Positions 54,627-63,755 of a DNA stretch of 64,000 nt are shown in pieces. Position numbers and translations under genes: made by a program. The notes below the pieces were generated by a model. The model did not search any database. It worked only from the letters and a program-made list of their open reading frames with translations, and was not told the origin of the DNA. Position 1 is the stretch's first letter, and every line of letters begins with the position of its first letter. Source of the DNA: Paramacrobiotus metropolitanus (taxonomy: Eukaryota; Tardigrada; Eutardigrada; Parachela; Macrobiotidae); the NCBI RefSeq assembly GCF_019649055.1, contig NW_026570239.1:1364001-1428000 (forward strand). The letters run 5' to 3'.

Positions 54627-55443
54627 TATAGGGAAATAACAATGTCGATAATGCCGACCATTAATAACGGAGTGGAACATCAATTAGGTCATTGAGGAAA
54701 ATGGCTTGGTATATATTGTCAAATCACTTTTTTGTAATACTTTACGTCATTCTAAAGCTAAATGTTCATTGTTCTGAGAACCCTTTTCTCCGCGCAACAT
54801 CCGGTTGCCGGAATATGGCGAACTAAAATATGTAGGCAAAAAGTTTAAATGCATTGTTGTGTACCAAAAGCCTGGTTACTCTAGCTTCTTAAAAGAAGCA
54901 TGTCCATAAAGTCGAAATTGAACCAATTTCAGGTTCATAGGACGTTCCCATAATTTTAAAATGAATTTTAGAATTTTTGAAATACATTTTTAAATTGGAA
55001 AAAAGTTTTAGTGTACAGTATCTATTCCATTTTTGACATTATCGTTAACGGGTCAATATTAACGGGATTAACGTTAACGGGACAGCGGGTCATTATCGTT
55101 AACGTTAAACTCTAAAAAATATTTGATCATATAATATCAAATACGGTACTTACACAATTTGTCTTCTGTATTTCATCTGCACGCAGGTAAAGAAGCGCAA
55201 AGAAAATACCTTTTTTGTGTGGAAATGGTAGCAAAATACACAATGTACTGATAACATTTATTATCATTTTGATTGACCAGTTTCACCGATGCCCGATTTC
55301 ATATAAGAATGCCTTTTTTTTTAATTTACGCCATATTACCCGCATCAGTTGCGAACAGGCTCAGATGCCTAAAGCTGGATCTGTACCATGCCTGGTATCA
55401 AACAATGCAACGAAATTGTATTGTTTGGATTCTTCTGGTTCTT

Positions 55444-55496
55444 CGAAACCAGGATTCTTCTGGTTTCTGACCGAAACCAGAAGAATCCTGGTTTCG
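55444..55496. repeat. Perfect 24-bp-arm hairpin next to the decayed gene end
   Basis: Arms 55444-55467 and 55473-55496 are exact inverted copies (CGAAACCAGGATTCTTCTGG.. and complement) around a 5-base loop. Copy 1 of the duplication has only one related stretch (CAGAAGAAACCTGGTTTTGG, about 7360), so the hairpin arose after duplication. Confidence 0.8.
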
Positions 55497-55506
55497 GTCA
55501 GAAAAG

Positions 55507-56510
55507 TTAAACGTTGTGGTACACTGTCGTAATTTCATTGATGGTCGTTAGATTTAGTCCGTCAAACTCCGCGACGATCCAAGTGTTGCCATAACGATTG
55601 GGGGCATATTATCTTGCCCACAGATTTTACCGCGATACAGTTCGACAACCGAGTGGGACCGGGCCAAACGCCAGTTTTTGACTCCCTTGCGGTGATACCA
55701 CACGTACACGCTGATACGGTAAATGCCGGGCAGTTGTTTCTTGATGACGGTACTATCGGCATTTGCTCCTGCATAGTCGTTGTGTATCAGCTTATCAGCG
55801 CTCAGTCTCGTTCCCTGACATTCCACACGTGTCCGCTGTTGGCTGCCTTGCAGTGGCCCTTCAACCACCAACTCCATATCGTAGCCTTTAACATTAAAGA
55901 GAATTATCCGAATGTCATCGTAAGACACGTCGGGCATCAATGAATGAACCATGCTTGAGCCGCCTCCTCTCCAAACGACGACCGGGAAAGATTTTGGCAT
56001 GTATCCTGTCGCGTTGACAGTCGCCGTGTAATATCCCGATGGTAGTCCTTGACGCCAGTACCCAATGGCATTTGTTGTGGCTGCCGCGAGAATCGGCCCG
56101 GACACATTGTCAGGCCGTAACGGATATTGATATTTACCGAAGGGGCATACGACATATCATCGTCATGGTTACCAAATCTCATATATTTCAGATTACCGTC
56201 GGCTGTCCCATTTCCGACCAAGGTTTCACTGATCCACAACAACGGTTCCATTGTGACTTTGCCGTCCAGCGTGGAATCGTAAAGAAAATCTCGTAAAAGA
56301 ATGGAAGGAAACCAGGCATCTCGAAAGTTATGGTGTGGGGGCTCAGCAATGGTAAGGATAATGTCAGTTCTCCGAAAGCATTCGTTGTTGCTGTTTGATT
56401 GCCAAGCAGCAAATTGTCTGCATCTCTCAGAGTGGCGAAGACCGTTGCGTTATTGATTGAATCCCAAGTCAGAGCGTTCTGGGATAACCAGACGGCGGTT
56501 ATCCTTCGCC
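55507..56510 (-). pseudogene. Frameshifted copy of the beta-sandwich terminal exon
   Basis: Same exon as 7388-8397: acceptor tttgcag at 56511-56512, stop TAA at 55507-55509. Three single-base deletions relative to copy 1 break it: near 56280 (after EMPGF), near 56110 (after RYGL) and near 55630 (after ELYRGK). Otherwise the protein-level match is high, e.g. GYWRQGLPSGYYTATVNATG and GTRLSADKLIHNDYAGANAD. Confidence 0.75.
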
Positions 56511-58852
56511 CTGCAAACACCCAGTTGGTTTATGCTCGCAAACCAGACCGGATACATCATAGCAGCACACTGGATTAAATTGCTTTCCAACGCACACCGG
56601 CAATTCGATGACCACTATCCTGCTGACTTACAATGGACGACAAAAAGAAGTTGAAATCGACCGGCCAGTGTGCGGTCGCGCCTCATCAACTTCTTTTTGT
56701 CGTGCACTGTACAAAATGCTGACGACTTTTGCTGCAGGACGAATTTTTTACCCGACAATTTGTTGAACCGACAACTGGATGATCGACAAATTAGTGAACC
56801 ACAGTTGCTGCTGCGGCTGACTTAATAAAACATAAGAAAACTTAAGTATCCCTGCCATACATAATCATTCACAAGATAAACAAAAGAGAAAACGAAAACA
56901 TAGGAATACCATAAGAAACATATGAAATCAAAAGCAACCATAAGAAATCATATGGCAGCAACCAATATAAGAACTAATACTGACACGCCCAAGAGAACAA
57001 CATCAGAGCATAAAAACCTAAGGTTAGCTAGGAAACCAAGGCCCACCAAGAAACTCAAGGAAAAACAAACAAAAAGTTTAGAAACCTGGAAACCAGACCG
57101 ATACGCCAGCTGCCGGTCAACAAAATTTTTTCAGCAATATGTCGGTTAGAAAATTGTCTGGCAGCAAAACGGTCAGAGAACTGACGTGATACCGCTTTGG
57201 CATTCCGAACTGCCAACCACTCTACTGGTGCATCGTCGACAGACTGTAGCCGCTACGTGAACTCGCGCAACTCCGTCCGCCGACAGCCTTTTGCCGAGCA
57301 TCGTGCAAGTTACGCAAGAAAATGGAGCAGCATGTGCAAATTTCCCCTACACAAACTCTGGCGCAAGTTCATCTAGCAACTACAGTACGATTCCTTGCTG
57401 CCCAATACGACCGCATAAGGGATTTGGTCCGGTACATAGCATCAGAATCGAGTACATCCACGGAAACTTTCGCTGTCGTTATCTCCCAGACACGTTTTTG
57501 AACTGCTCTATGACATCCTGTAGCCAAAGGATTTGTATATGTGTACAAGAAATCAGTCTGCGCACGCAACATTAGATCGGAAAGCTATAAGGCAATCAAA
57601 ATTTCAAGAAGTTAAAATGCATTGAGGTGTACCAAAAGTCTCATCATAAACCAATCTTCAAATTTTGCAGGTAAACGCACATACACATAAAGATAGTTTT
57701 TACATCGAACCAGATCATGTTGCACCATTTGTTTTTCAAATTCTAAAATTGTGGAAACTCTGGTTCGGTGTAAAAAAGATCTTTGTACTAATGTGCATTT
57801 CCTTGCAAAATTTGGCAAGCAAAATTTGGAGTAGGTCGGTTTAAAATTAGATATTTGGTACACCTGAACGCATTTAAACTTCTTAGTTCTTGGGGTTTTG
57901 ATTCACACATAACTTTCAAACCGGAAGCTGCTCCCGCAAATGTACCAGGCCAAATCCCTTAAAACAAGCCATCAAGAGAATGCGTCTCATCTAACTTTAA
58001 TTCATCACATTTATCGAATATTGAAGGTATTATATGAACTTACCTTTTGCACTGCTCACTGCGAAAGACAATACAAGCAAGGACGTTAATTCAAAAGGCG
58101 ACATTTTGTGAAAAAATGGTCAAACTCGCATTCAACCCTCGATTAAATTTCGGCTTGGTTGATTTGTTGTATATCGCGCCGCAACGGCGCATGTTTTATA
58201 AGCTAATACAATTTACTTTGATATTTATCTCAGTTTGCAAGCACAGTTAGCACACTATCAAAGCTGAAGCCAGTTCAATCCAGCAATCAAACTTATCGTA
58301 CATGTATCATATGTATCACGGAAGCACCGCGTGCTCAGCATGGGAAAAATGCGGAAAGTGGGCTATTCCGTCCTGGGTTCAAAAATTTATTAACGCCTCA
58401 GTAAGCAGAGTACACAAAAAGTAAAAATTCATAAAATGCAGTAAAAATAAATAAAATAAAATGAAATAACATAAAATAAAATACAGCCGGTACATAAAAT
58501 TGATCGCATTAATGAACAGTATGTACAAGAATACATTCATGATCCAGTGCGTTTAAATTGTCATCACCGGGTTGGAACGGAGAAGCGTTATCAACGAGTT
58601 CGTTAACGAAGCTTCTTTGTCTCACATTATAATTATGCTGTACACAATGTACAGTTGTTGTACTAGTACCGGTGTCCGTTATACAGCGTACATGTTATTA
58701 ACTTTGTAACAACTTGAATGTGAAACAAGAGATAATTTGACATCCTTGTTGCATCCTACAACGAAATTTAAACGCCGTAAAAAATTACTGGTGAAAAATT
58801 TCCGTGCAAAGTCCAAAGTTCTACCGCATGCCGAAGCTGTTACTATCTGATT

Positions 58853-59175
58853 ATTAACGACATAATAAGGAAACGCCGGCGATTGTGTTGGGGCATGTGG
58901 CCAGCCTCAACTCGGCCGCGAAGTCTCGTGGAAAACGTCAGAACATGCTCGACCACCGGAAGGAGCGTATGCGTACAGTGGGACACCTGATGCGTGGCCA
59001 GGTGAATAGCTGCTCCCTGGTACGTGGCCAGGGAGGTTTTGCGGCACCTGATTCGTGGCCAGGTGATGCCCTGATACATGGCCAGGGAGATGGATTGGAT
59101 CCTGATTCGTGGCCAGGATGTATGAGTGCACCTTCCGGTGCGGTTCTGTGCGTACCATGGCGAGAGAGCTGCGCG
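58853..59175 (-). repeat. Split direct repeat B2 (outer)
   Basis: Direct copy of 59679-60001 at a constant offset of 826. It forms the 3' terminus of the element. Contains the five-hairpin array (58954-59140). Confidence 0.9.
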
Positions 59176-59267
59176 TGTGAGAACTGACCTTTATTCAATA
59201 TTTTACAAAGTACCAATGCGTAAGTTAAACAATACATCATGATGCTAAAGAAGGGTGGGAAGGCGGG

Positions 59268-59678
59268 TAACTTCCAGCAGTTGAAAGGTCACATTCAACG
59301 TTAACGGTTGCAAAATATATTCGATCCGACACGCGTGCAAAACCAAATGAAATGATAGCCATCACCCAACGCACATGAACAATCTCTCGCGCAATGCTAT
59401 CGAAGTAACTAGGTTAACTCCCGCTGCCGACGAAAGGGACGGAGGGGGAATGAGGAGGGGGAGGTAACCGCAAGAGCAACTGCGATGACAAAGGGCAGGC
59501 AGGCACTCCGCTGGTAAACAGGACGATTCCGCTCTCCACGGAGATAGAGAGGAGGCAGTCATCACGTGTGTGCGAAGTCCAGCAATTGTCCATCAATGTC
59601 CTGCTTTAACGAGAAATCAGGCTGGCCGGCGTTTCTCTCATCGCGTTAAACAAAGTTAGCGCACCAGCGCAAACTTCC
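59268..59678 (-). repeat. Split direct repeat A2
   Basis: Direct copy of 63756 onward at offset 4488, matching to the window end (64000 corresponds to 59512). A 92-bp segment (59176-59267) separates it from B2. Confidence 0.9.
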
Positions 59679-60001
59679 ATTAACGACATAATAAGGAAAC
59701 GCCGGCGATTGTGTTGGGGCATGTGGCCAGCCTCAGCTCGGCCGCGAAGTCTCGTGGAAAACGTCAGAACATGCTCGACCACCGGAAGGAGCGTATGCGT
59801 ACAGTGGGACACCTGATGCGTGGCCAGGTGAATAGCTGCTCCCTGGTACGTGGCCAGGGAGGTTTTGCGGCACCTGATTCGTGGCCAGGTGATGCCCTGA
59901 TACATGGCCAGGGAGATGGATTGGATCCTGATTCGTGGCCAGGATGTATGAGTGCACCTTCCGGTGCGGTTCTGTGCGTACCATGGCGAGAGAGCTGCGC
60001 G
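59679..60001 (-). repeat. Split direct repeat B1 (inner)
   Basis: Inner copy of B, beginning 22 bp after the YR stop codon in the sense direction. It directly abuts A2 without a spacer. Confidence 0.9.
59780..59966. repeat. Array of five small hairpins closed by a 10-bp helix
   Basis: Hairpins at 59810-59830, 59840-59860, 59871-59891, 59895-59913 and 59925-59945 share the form xxCCTG - nine-base loop - CAGGxx. Loops are ATGCGTGGC, GTACGTGGC, ATTCGTGGC, ATACATGGC and ATTCGTGGC. Outer pairs change together (CA/TG, TC/GA, CA/TG, C/G, AT/AT). CACCGGAAGG (59780-59789) pairs with CCTTCCGGTG (59957-59966) around the array. The same array is at 58954-59140. Whether it acts as RNA or DNA is unknown. 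Confidence 0.8.
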
Positions 60002-60022
60002 AGTGAGGAGGTGCCCCAAACA

Positions 60023-60901
60023 TTATGGTACGCGCAGACATTGGGGGCGTATGAAACGCTTGAACGCGGATGATTTCCATCGTCCAAGTTTGCGTATGGC
60101 TTCTGGCGAACAGCCGCCGGTGGCGGCTGCTGTAGCTCCGCCGATGCGGAAACTGTGCGATGAGTAGCGCCGAGAGTCCTCTCCTTCCGGGAGAGTTCTC
60201 TTAAGCGCTTGGGACAGGTCTGTGCGGGTCAAATAACGGCCGCTGCCGAAAATTAAGAACGGTAAATCAGCCGGCTGCTGCTGCTGGCGCTGTTGCCCGT
60301 AAGTGACGCAGGCGCTGTGTACTGCCGGGGCGGCGACGGACGTCAGAGACAGTGTGATCCCGTTTTGGTGCTGATCCGTTTTGGACCGCTTGATGGTCAG
60401 ATGCAACGTGATGGTGTCCCAACGCACATCCTGCAGGAGGAGTGTAGCGGATGCTTCGAATGTGGTTGGCGATGGTGATGTCAGTTCCGAAGCACGGAGG
60501 AGGAAATGCTGAGCCATCGTGAAAGCGGCCCAAACCATGTGTTGATCGTAGAAAGTAGGGGCAGCCAAATGCAGCCGGGAGGACAAGCGTCGCAGGAGGT
60601 CAGGTGTTATTGGCAAACGTTGATCAGGTTTTCTGCTGCTTAAGCGACGGGCACCCTCCACAATCTGCTTCAGCCTAGGATTGGTAGTTGGGTCGGTCAG
60701 CTGCTGCGACAGGTGACGCCTTGCTACAGCTGACAGGTACACTGTGATTGTTGATGGTGAACACTTCCGGTTGAACAGGTGCGCTACGTATTCTTCAACT
60801 GTCTGCGGGGTGGCTGGCCATGGATCTTTCTTAGTCATTCTGCAGAACTGCTCGAAACTGCGCTCTCCATTAGCGTAAGCTCTTCGGGTAGTAGGTGCCA
60901 C
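60023..60901 (-). CDS. Tyrosine recombinase of YR retrotransposon, Tyr replaced by Phe
   Basis: A 292-codon frame that opens with GTG, overlaps the end of the RT-RNase H frame by 67 nt and shows the YR start APTTRRAYANGERSFEQF. It is more likely reached by frameshifting or from an upstream start than from this GTG. Catalytic boxes: R136 in FLLRASEL, a lysine-containing KRSKTDQ, H249 and R252 in SSHSFRIGG, W275 in LGRWKSS. The nucleophile position, eleven residues from the G of LGRW, is Phe (F283, codon TTC at 60053-60055), in AFKRFIRP. This integrase should not form the DNA-tyrosyl intermediate. The frame is otherwise intact to the TAG/TAA stop beside repeat B1. It normally integrates the circular cDNA of such elements. 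Confidence 0.8.
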   Translation of the reverse strand: MAPTTRRAYANGERSFEQFCRMTKKDPWPATPQTVEEYVAHLFNRKCSPSTITVYLSAVARRHLSQQLTDPTTNPRLKQIVEGARRLSSRKPDQRLPITPDLLRRLSSRLHLAAPTFYDQHMVWAAFTMAQHFLLRASELTSPSPTTFEASATLLLQDVRWDTITLHLTIKRSKTDQHQNGITLSLTSVAAPAVHSACVTYGQQRQQQQPADLPFLIFGSGRYLTRTDLSQALKRTLPEGEDSRRYSSHSFRIGGATAAATGGCSPEAIRKLGRWKSSAFKRFIRPQCLRVP

Positions 60902-62748
60902 TCCGGCTGCAAAGAGGTCACCGGCGCTGACAGAGGTATCGGTGGTTCTTCCCCCGTTAGAAACGGCCGTAATCGGGTGAGCAGATCTGGTGGTGCTATG
61001 CCAATTCCGTTGGCTGTCGGTTGCAGCTGCCGAAAACGTTGTGTCTGAAACCGGGACAACGCATCAGCAATGTTATTATTAACGCCGGCGATGTGCGTGA
61101 TCTTGATAACAAAATTGCATTGTGCTGTAATAAAATGAATTCTGCGCAAAATTTCCATTACGGCCGGGTTTCGACATTTACTTGCTGACCATGCTTGCAC
61201 CGTGCCGCTATTGTCACTGTGAATTAATATTCGTTTACCGTGCAACTGATGACCCCATATGGCACAAGCAATATATATCGGATACATCTCTAGGAATGTA
61301 ATCGAGGGATTTAATTCAATAACCCAAGCTGACCAAAGTCCTTGAAACCACTCATTTCCCAAAACTCCCCCATAACCAATCGAACCCGCTGCATCGGTAT
61401 ACAAATGCAGTGTACTTGCCGGCTCCCACTGCGGTTGTACAAATCCAGCGGTCCCGTTCCATACGGGCAGAAATTCTCTCCACCATGCAATGTCACGTCG
61501 AAACCCGTCTGTTAACGTGATCTTATGGTGCAGCCGATCAACTTTGCAACTTAGTTCAATCATGCGCCTCAAGAATATCCGGCTTGCTGGGATACACTTT
61601 GTAACGAACGACAGCTTTCCAATTAGACTCAAAAGTTCCCGCTTTGTGCACTGCTTACAAGCTGCAAAGTTATTGAGGAGCGCTGTCAACTCTTGCAGCC
61701 TGTCATGCGATACTGACAATGTAAAGTTGTTACTGTCGATGACAACGCCAAGAAACTCAACCACCGTAGCCGGTCCCACTAACTTTTTTTCGTTAATCGG
61801 CACACCTAAATACGCACAGACTGCTTGCACTTGCTTTACCATCCGTTCGCACGCTGTGTTTGCCGGTTTACCACACATGAAAAAATCATCGAGAAAATGT
61901 AAGAACGCATCACTGCCTGTACATGTCCTAAAAATCCACTCAAGTACACCAGCGAATTTATCGAAAAGGTATGGACCCGACCGAAGACCGAATGAAATGA
62001 CTATATCGTAGTAAAACTTCCCCTCCCATTGATACCCTAGCAAATGCCAGTCCTCTTGCCTAACCGGTAAAATTCTGAAGGCACTTTCAACGTCGATTTT
62101 TGCCATAAGTGAGCCTCTTTCCTGCCGCATTACCAGTTCCACCGCATCGTCCACACCTACATATTTTAACGAGTACTTATCTTTTTGGATGTAGTCGTTG
62201 ACACTGCATCCAAACGGTTGCGACAGATCCATAATGACGCGGTGTCCTGAAGGCCGCTTCGGGCGCAGTCCCAGTGGGTTGGTGACGAAATGTAGAAAGG
62301 GCTCCGTAAGAAACGGGCCTCTCGCGTGGTTTGCCTGCACTTCTTTGGCGATCATTGAAGCTATAACCTGCGGATCGTCTAATGCTGAGCGAGCATTGCT
62401 AGTGAAACGGCGAAACTTCGGGCCGACGTAGCCGACCGCGAAACCAAACCTAAAACCCTGCAATACGAAACAAACAGTTTCGCGATCATTCTTGTGTACC
62501 AATAACTCAGCGAGTCTCTCGACGGAGACCGGTGTGGTCACTTCCGGGTTTAGCATTGTGACCGTTGCCATGCTTATGCTGAGCTGCGTCGTGTTCGGTG
62601 GCGGTGTGGTCGGTGGAGCGGCATGTTGCGCACTTGTGGCTGTAGGGGCAGTTCGCTCCTCTGGTGCATCTCCCGTTATTCCAGTTCCTGCACAGGTCTG
62701 GCGGGATGTGTCGAAAGGGCCGATCCGCCTTGGTGTCCTGTCGACCAT
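60835..62748 (-). CDS. Reverse transcriptase-RNase H of YR retrotransposon
   Basis: ATG at 62748, 637 residues, no interruptions. RT: GHRVIMDLSQPFG, motif A AKIDVESAF (D219), QWEGKFYYDIVISFGLRSGP, catalytic FLDDFF (D287, D288), VEFLGVVID. RNase H: LYTDAAGSIGYGG (D452), TFLEMYPIY (E487), IHSDNSGTVQAW (D512), NIADALSR (D562); all four acidic residues are present. The first 65 residues overlap the gag frame by 242 nt in another frame, so expression probably uses frameshifting or re-initiation. It overlaps the YR frame at the other end. It copies the element's RNA into DNA in gag particles. No mutation is visible, which agrees with the near-identical repeats. Confidence 0.9.
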   Translation of the reverse strand: MVDRTPRRIGPFDTSRQTCAGTGITGDAPEERTAPTATSAQHAAPPTTPPPNTTQLSISMATVTMLNPEVTTPVSVERLAELLVHKNDRETVCFVLQGFRFGFAVGYVGPKFRRFTSNARSALDDPQVIASMIAKEVQANHARGPFLTEPFLHFVTNPLGLRPKRPSGHRVIMDLSQPFGCSVNDYIQKDKYSLKYVGVDDAVELVMRQERGSLMAKIDVESAFRILPVRQEDWHLLGYQWEGKFYYDIVISFGLRSGPYLFDKFAGVLEWIFRTCTGSDAFLHFLDDFFMCGKPANTACERMVKQVQAVCAYLGVPINEKKLVGPATVVEFLGVVIDSNNFTLSVSHDRLQELTALLNNFAACKQCTKRELLSLIGKLSFVTKCIPASRIFLRRMIELSCKVDRLHHKITLTDGFRRDIAWWREFLPVWNGTAGFVQPQWEPASTLHLYTDAAGSIGYGGVLGNEWFQGLWSAWVIELNPSITFLEMYPIYIACAIWGHQLHGKRILIHSDNSGTVQAWSASKCRNPAVMEILRRIHFITAQCNFVIKITHIAGVNNNIADALSRFQTQRFRQLQPTANGIGIAPPDLLTRLRPFLTGEEPPIPLSAPVTSLQPEWHLLPEELTLMESAVSSSSAE

Positions 62749-63691
62749 GTGCTAAGAATTGAAGCTTCTTGTGGCAGTCCTGATCGGTGTGGTCCGCGAT
62801 CACGCACTCGCGGCATAACTGGAGGTGTGCGCGATTTGGGAGTCGAGCGACGCAGCGGTCCAGTAGGTTGCGGTCGAGCCGGTACCAATCGTCGTGGTTT
62901 TTGTCGCGCGTGCGGCCAGCACGAAAGGTCTTATCGTATTCCAGCCACACTGCGGCCGTGTACGTGCCCGCCAGGTCAGTGATGGTAGCCTGGTATGAAT
63001 CTAACGGATCCCTAAGCTCAGGATGATAATAACTACGTACACGACGAAAAACAATGAACGCTTCACACCACAATGTAAAGGATGTAATTGTGACTTTTCG
63101 CGGTTTAGAATCAGACAGTACAAAATCACTATCCCTAATCTCGATCTTAGCTTCGCCCTGGATTGGTGACATAATGCTATTCGCCCGCAGCAGCTTGTCT
63201 AAATCAACGTTGACCGTAAGGTCATACAGTTCTTCCAGACACTTATCACTAACAAGGGGAAAACCAGCCGGCAATGGTGGAGGTTTCTTACTGTTTGTGG
63301 CTGCTGCGCTTGTGTCCGCGGACGTCGGCGGTGATAGATCGTTGACCTTCTGTGTCAGCTGCGTGAGGTGATTCTGCTGGGAGAGCATCAACTGAATAAG
63401 CATGCCCGTTTCCGTTGGCTGGGACTGGACGGCCGTTGGAGGCGTGGAAGGACCCGGTAAAAGCTGTACGTCCGGGTTTATCTGTGCCAAGAGTGATTCC
63501 AAATGCTGTCTGGCCGCGGTAACCTGGGCATCGATGCTGACTGTGCTTCCCGTGCTTACCGTGGCGTTGCTGTTAGCAGGATATTCGCCCGAGTTGGGAA
63601 TCATCCGCGCCCGTGGACGTCCCCTTGCTGGTCGCTTTGCCGGTGGTTGGAGAGCGTTGGCGTTGGTTCTTCTACCTCGTCTCTCCGACAT
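62507..63691 (-). CDS. Gag-like protein of YR retrotransposon
   Basis: The start was taken at ATG 63691 (MSERRGRRTNANALQ) rather than at the longest frame, because upstream codons lie in repeat A1 and the leader. 394 residues. The N-terminus is basic and proline-rich (PPAKRPARGRPRARM), the middle has a Q/L-rich helical stretch (LIQLMLSQQNHLTQLTQKV), and the C-terminus carries a CX7CX5CX3H zinc finger (CRNWNNGRCTRGANCPYSH) followed by KCATCRSTDHTATEH. The finger pair resembles that in the decayed YR element at 25576-26730. The role is presumably RNA binding and particle assembly. Its end overlaps the RT frame. Confidence 0.8.
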   Translation of the reverse strand: MSERRGRRTNANALQPPAKRPARGRPRARMIPNSGEYPANSNATVSTGSTVSIDAQVTAARQHLESLLAQINPDVQLLPGPSTPPTAVQSQPTETGMLIQLMLSQQNHLTQLTQKVNDLSPPTSADTSAAATNSKKPPPLPAGFPLVSDKCLEELYDLTVNVDLDKLLRANSIMSPIQGEAKIEIRDSDFVLSDSKPRKVTITSFTLWCEAFIVFRRVRSYYHPELRDPLDSYQATITDLAGTYTAAVWLEYDKTFRAGRTRDKNHDDWYRLDRNLLDRCVARLPNRAHLQLCRECVIADHTDQDCHKKLQFLAHGRQDTKADRPFRHIPPDLCRNWNNGRCTRGANCPYSHKCATCRSTDHTATEHDAAQHKHGNGHNAKPGSDHTGLRRETR

Positions 63692-63755
63692 GTTGATGTT
63701 AAATGGCGGTGGAATTCCGTCAAACAAATGTTGTACGTCAAACAAATGTTGAAAA

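Larger units (their letters stand above)
54627..58852. repeat. Segmental duplication, copy 2
   Basis: Partner of 6974-10265. It contains the decayed beta-sandwich exon (55507-56510), an own insertion at about 56620-57440 with GACAAATT / GTCGG motifs and a hairpin (CGACAAAAAGAAGTTGA.., 56637-56702), the hairpin repeat at 57610-57870, and a conserved right part. Homology to copy 1 stops at ATTATTAA, where the YR retrotransposon begins. Confidence 0.85.

Noticed and set aside
59810-59945. Regularly spaced repeats as a CRISPR-like array
   Set aside because: The units are imperfect hairpins with variable stems inside an animal retrotransposon; spacers are not unique inserts and no cas genes exist here.
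58843-60087. Several 80-137-codon frames on both strands over the B repeats
   Set aside because: They arise from the palindromic hairpin units, which are open in many frames; no protein signal.
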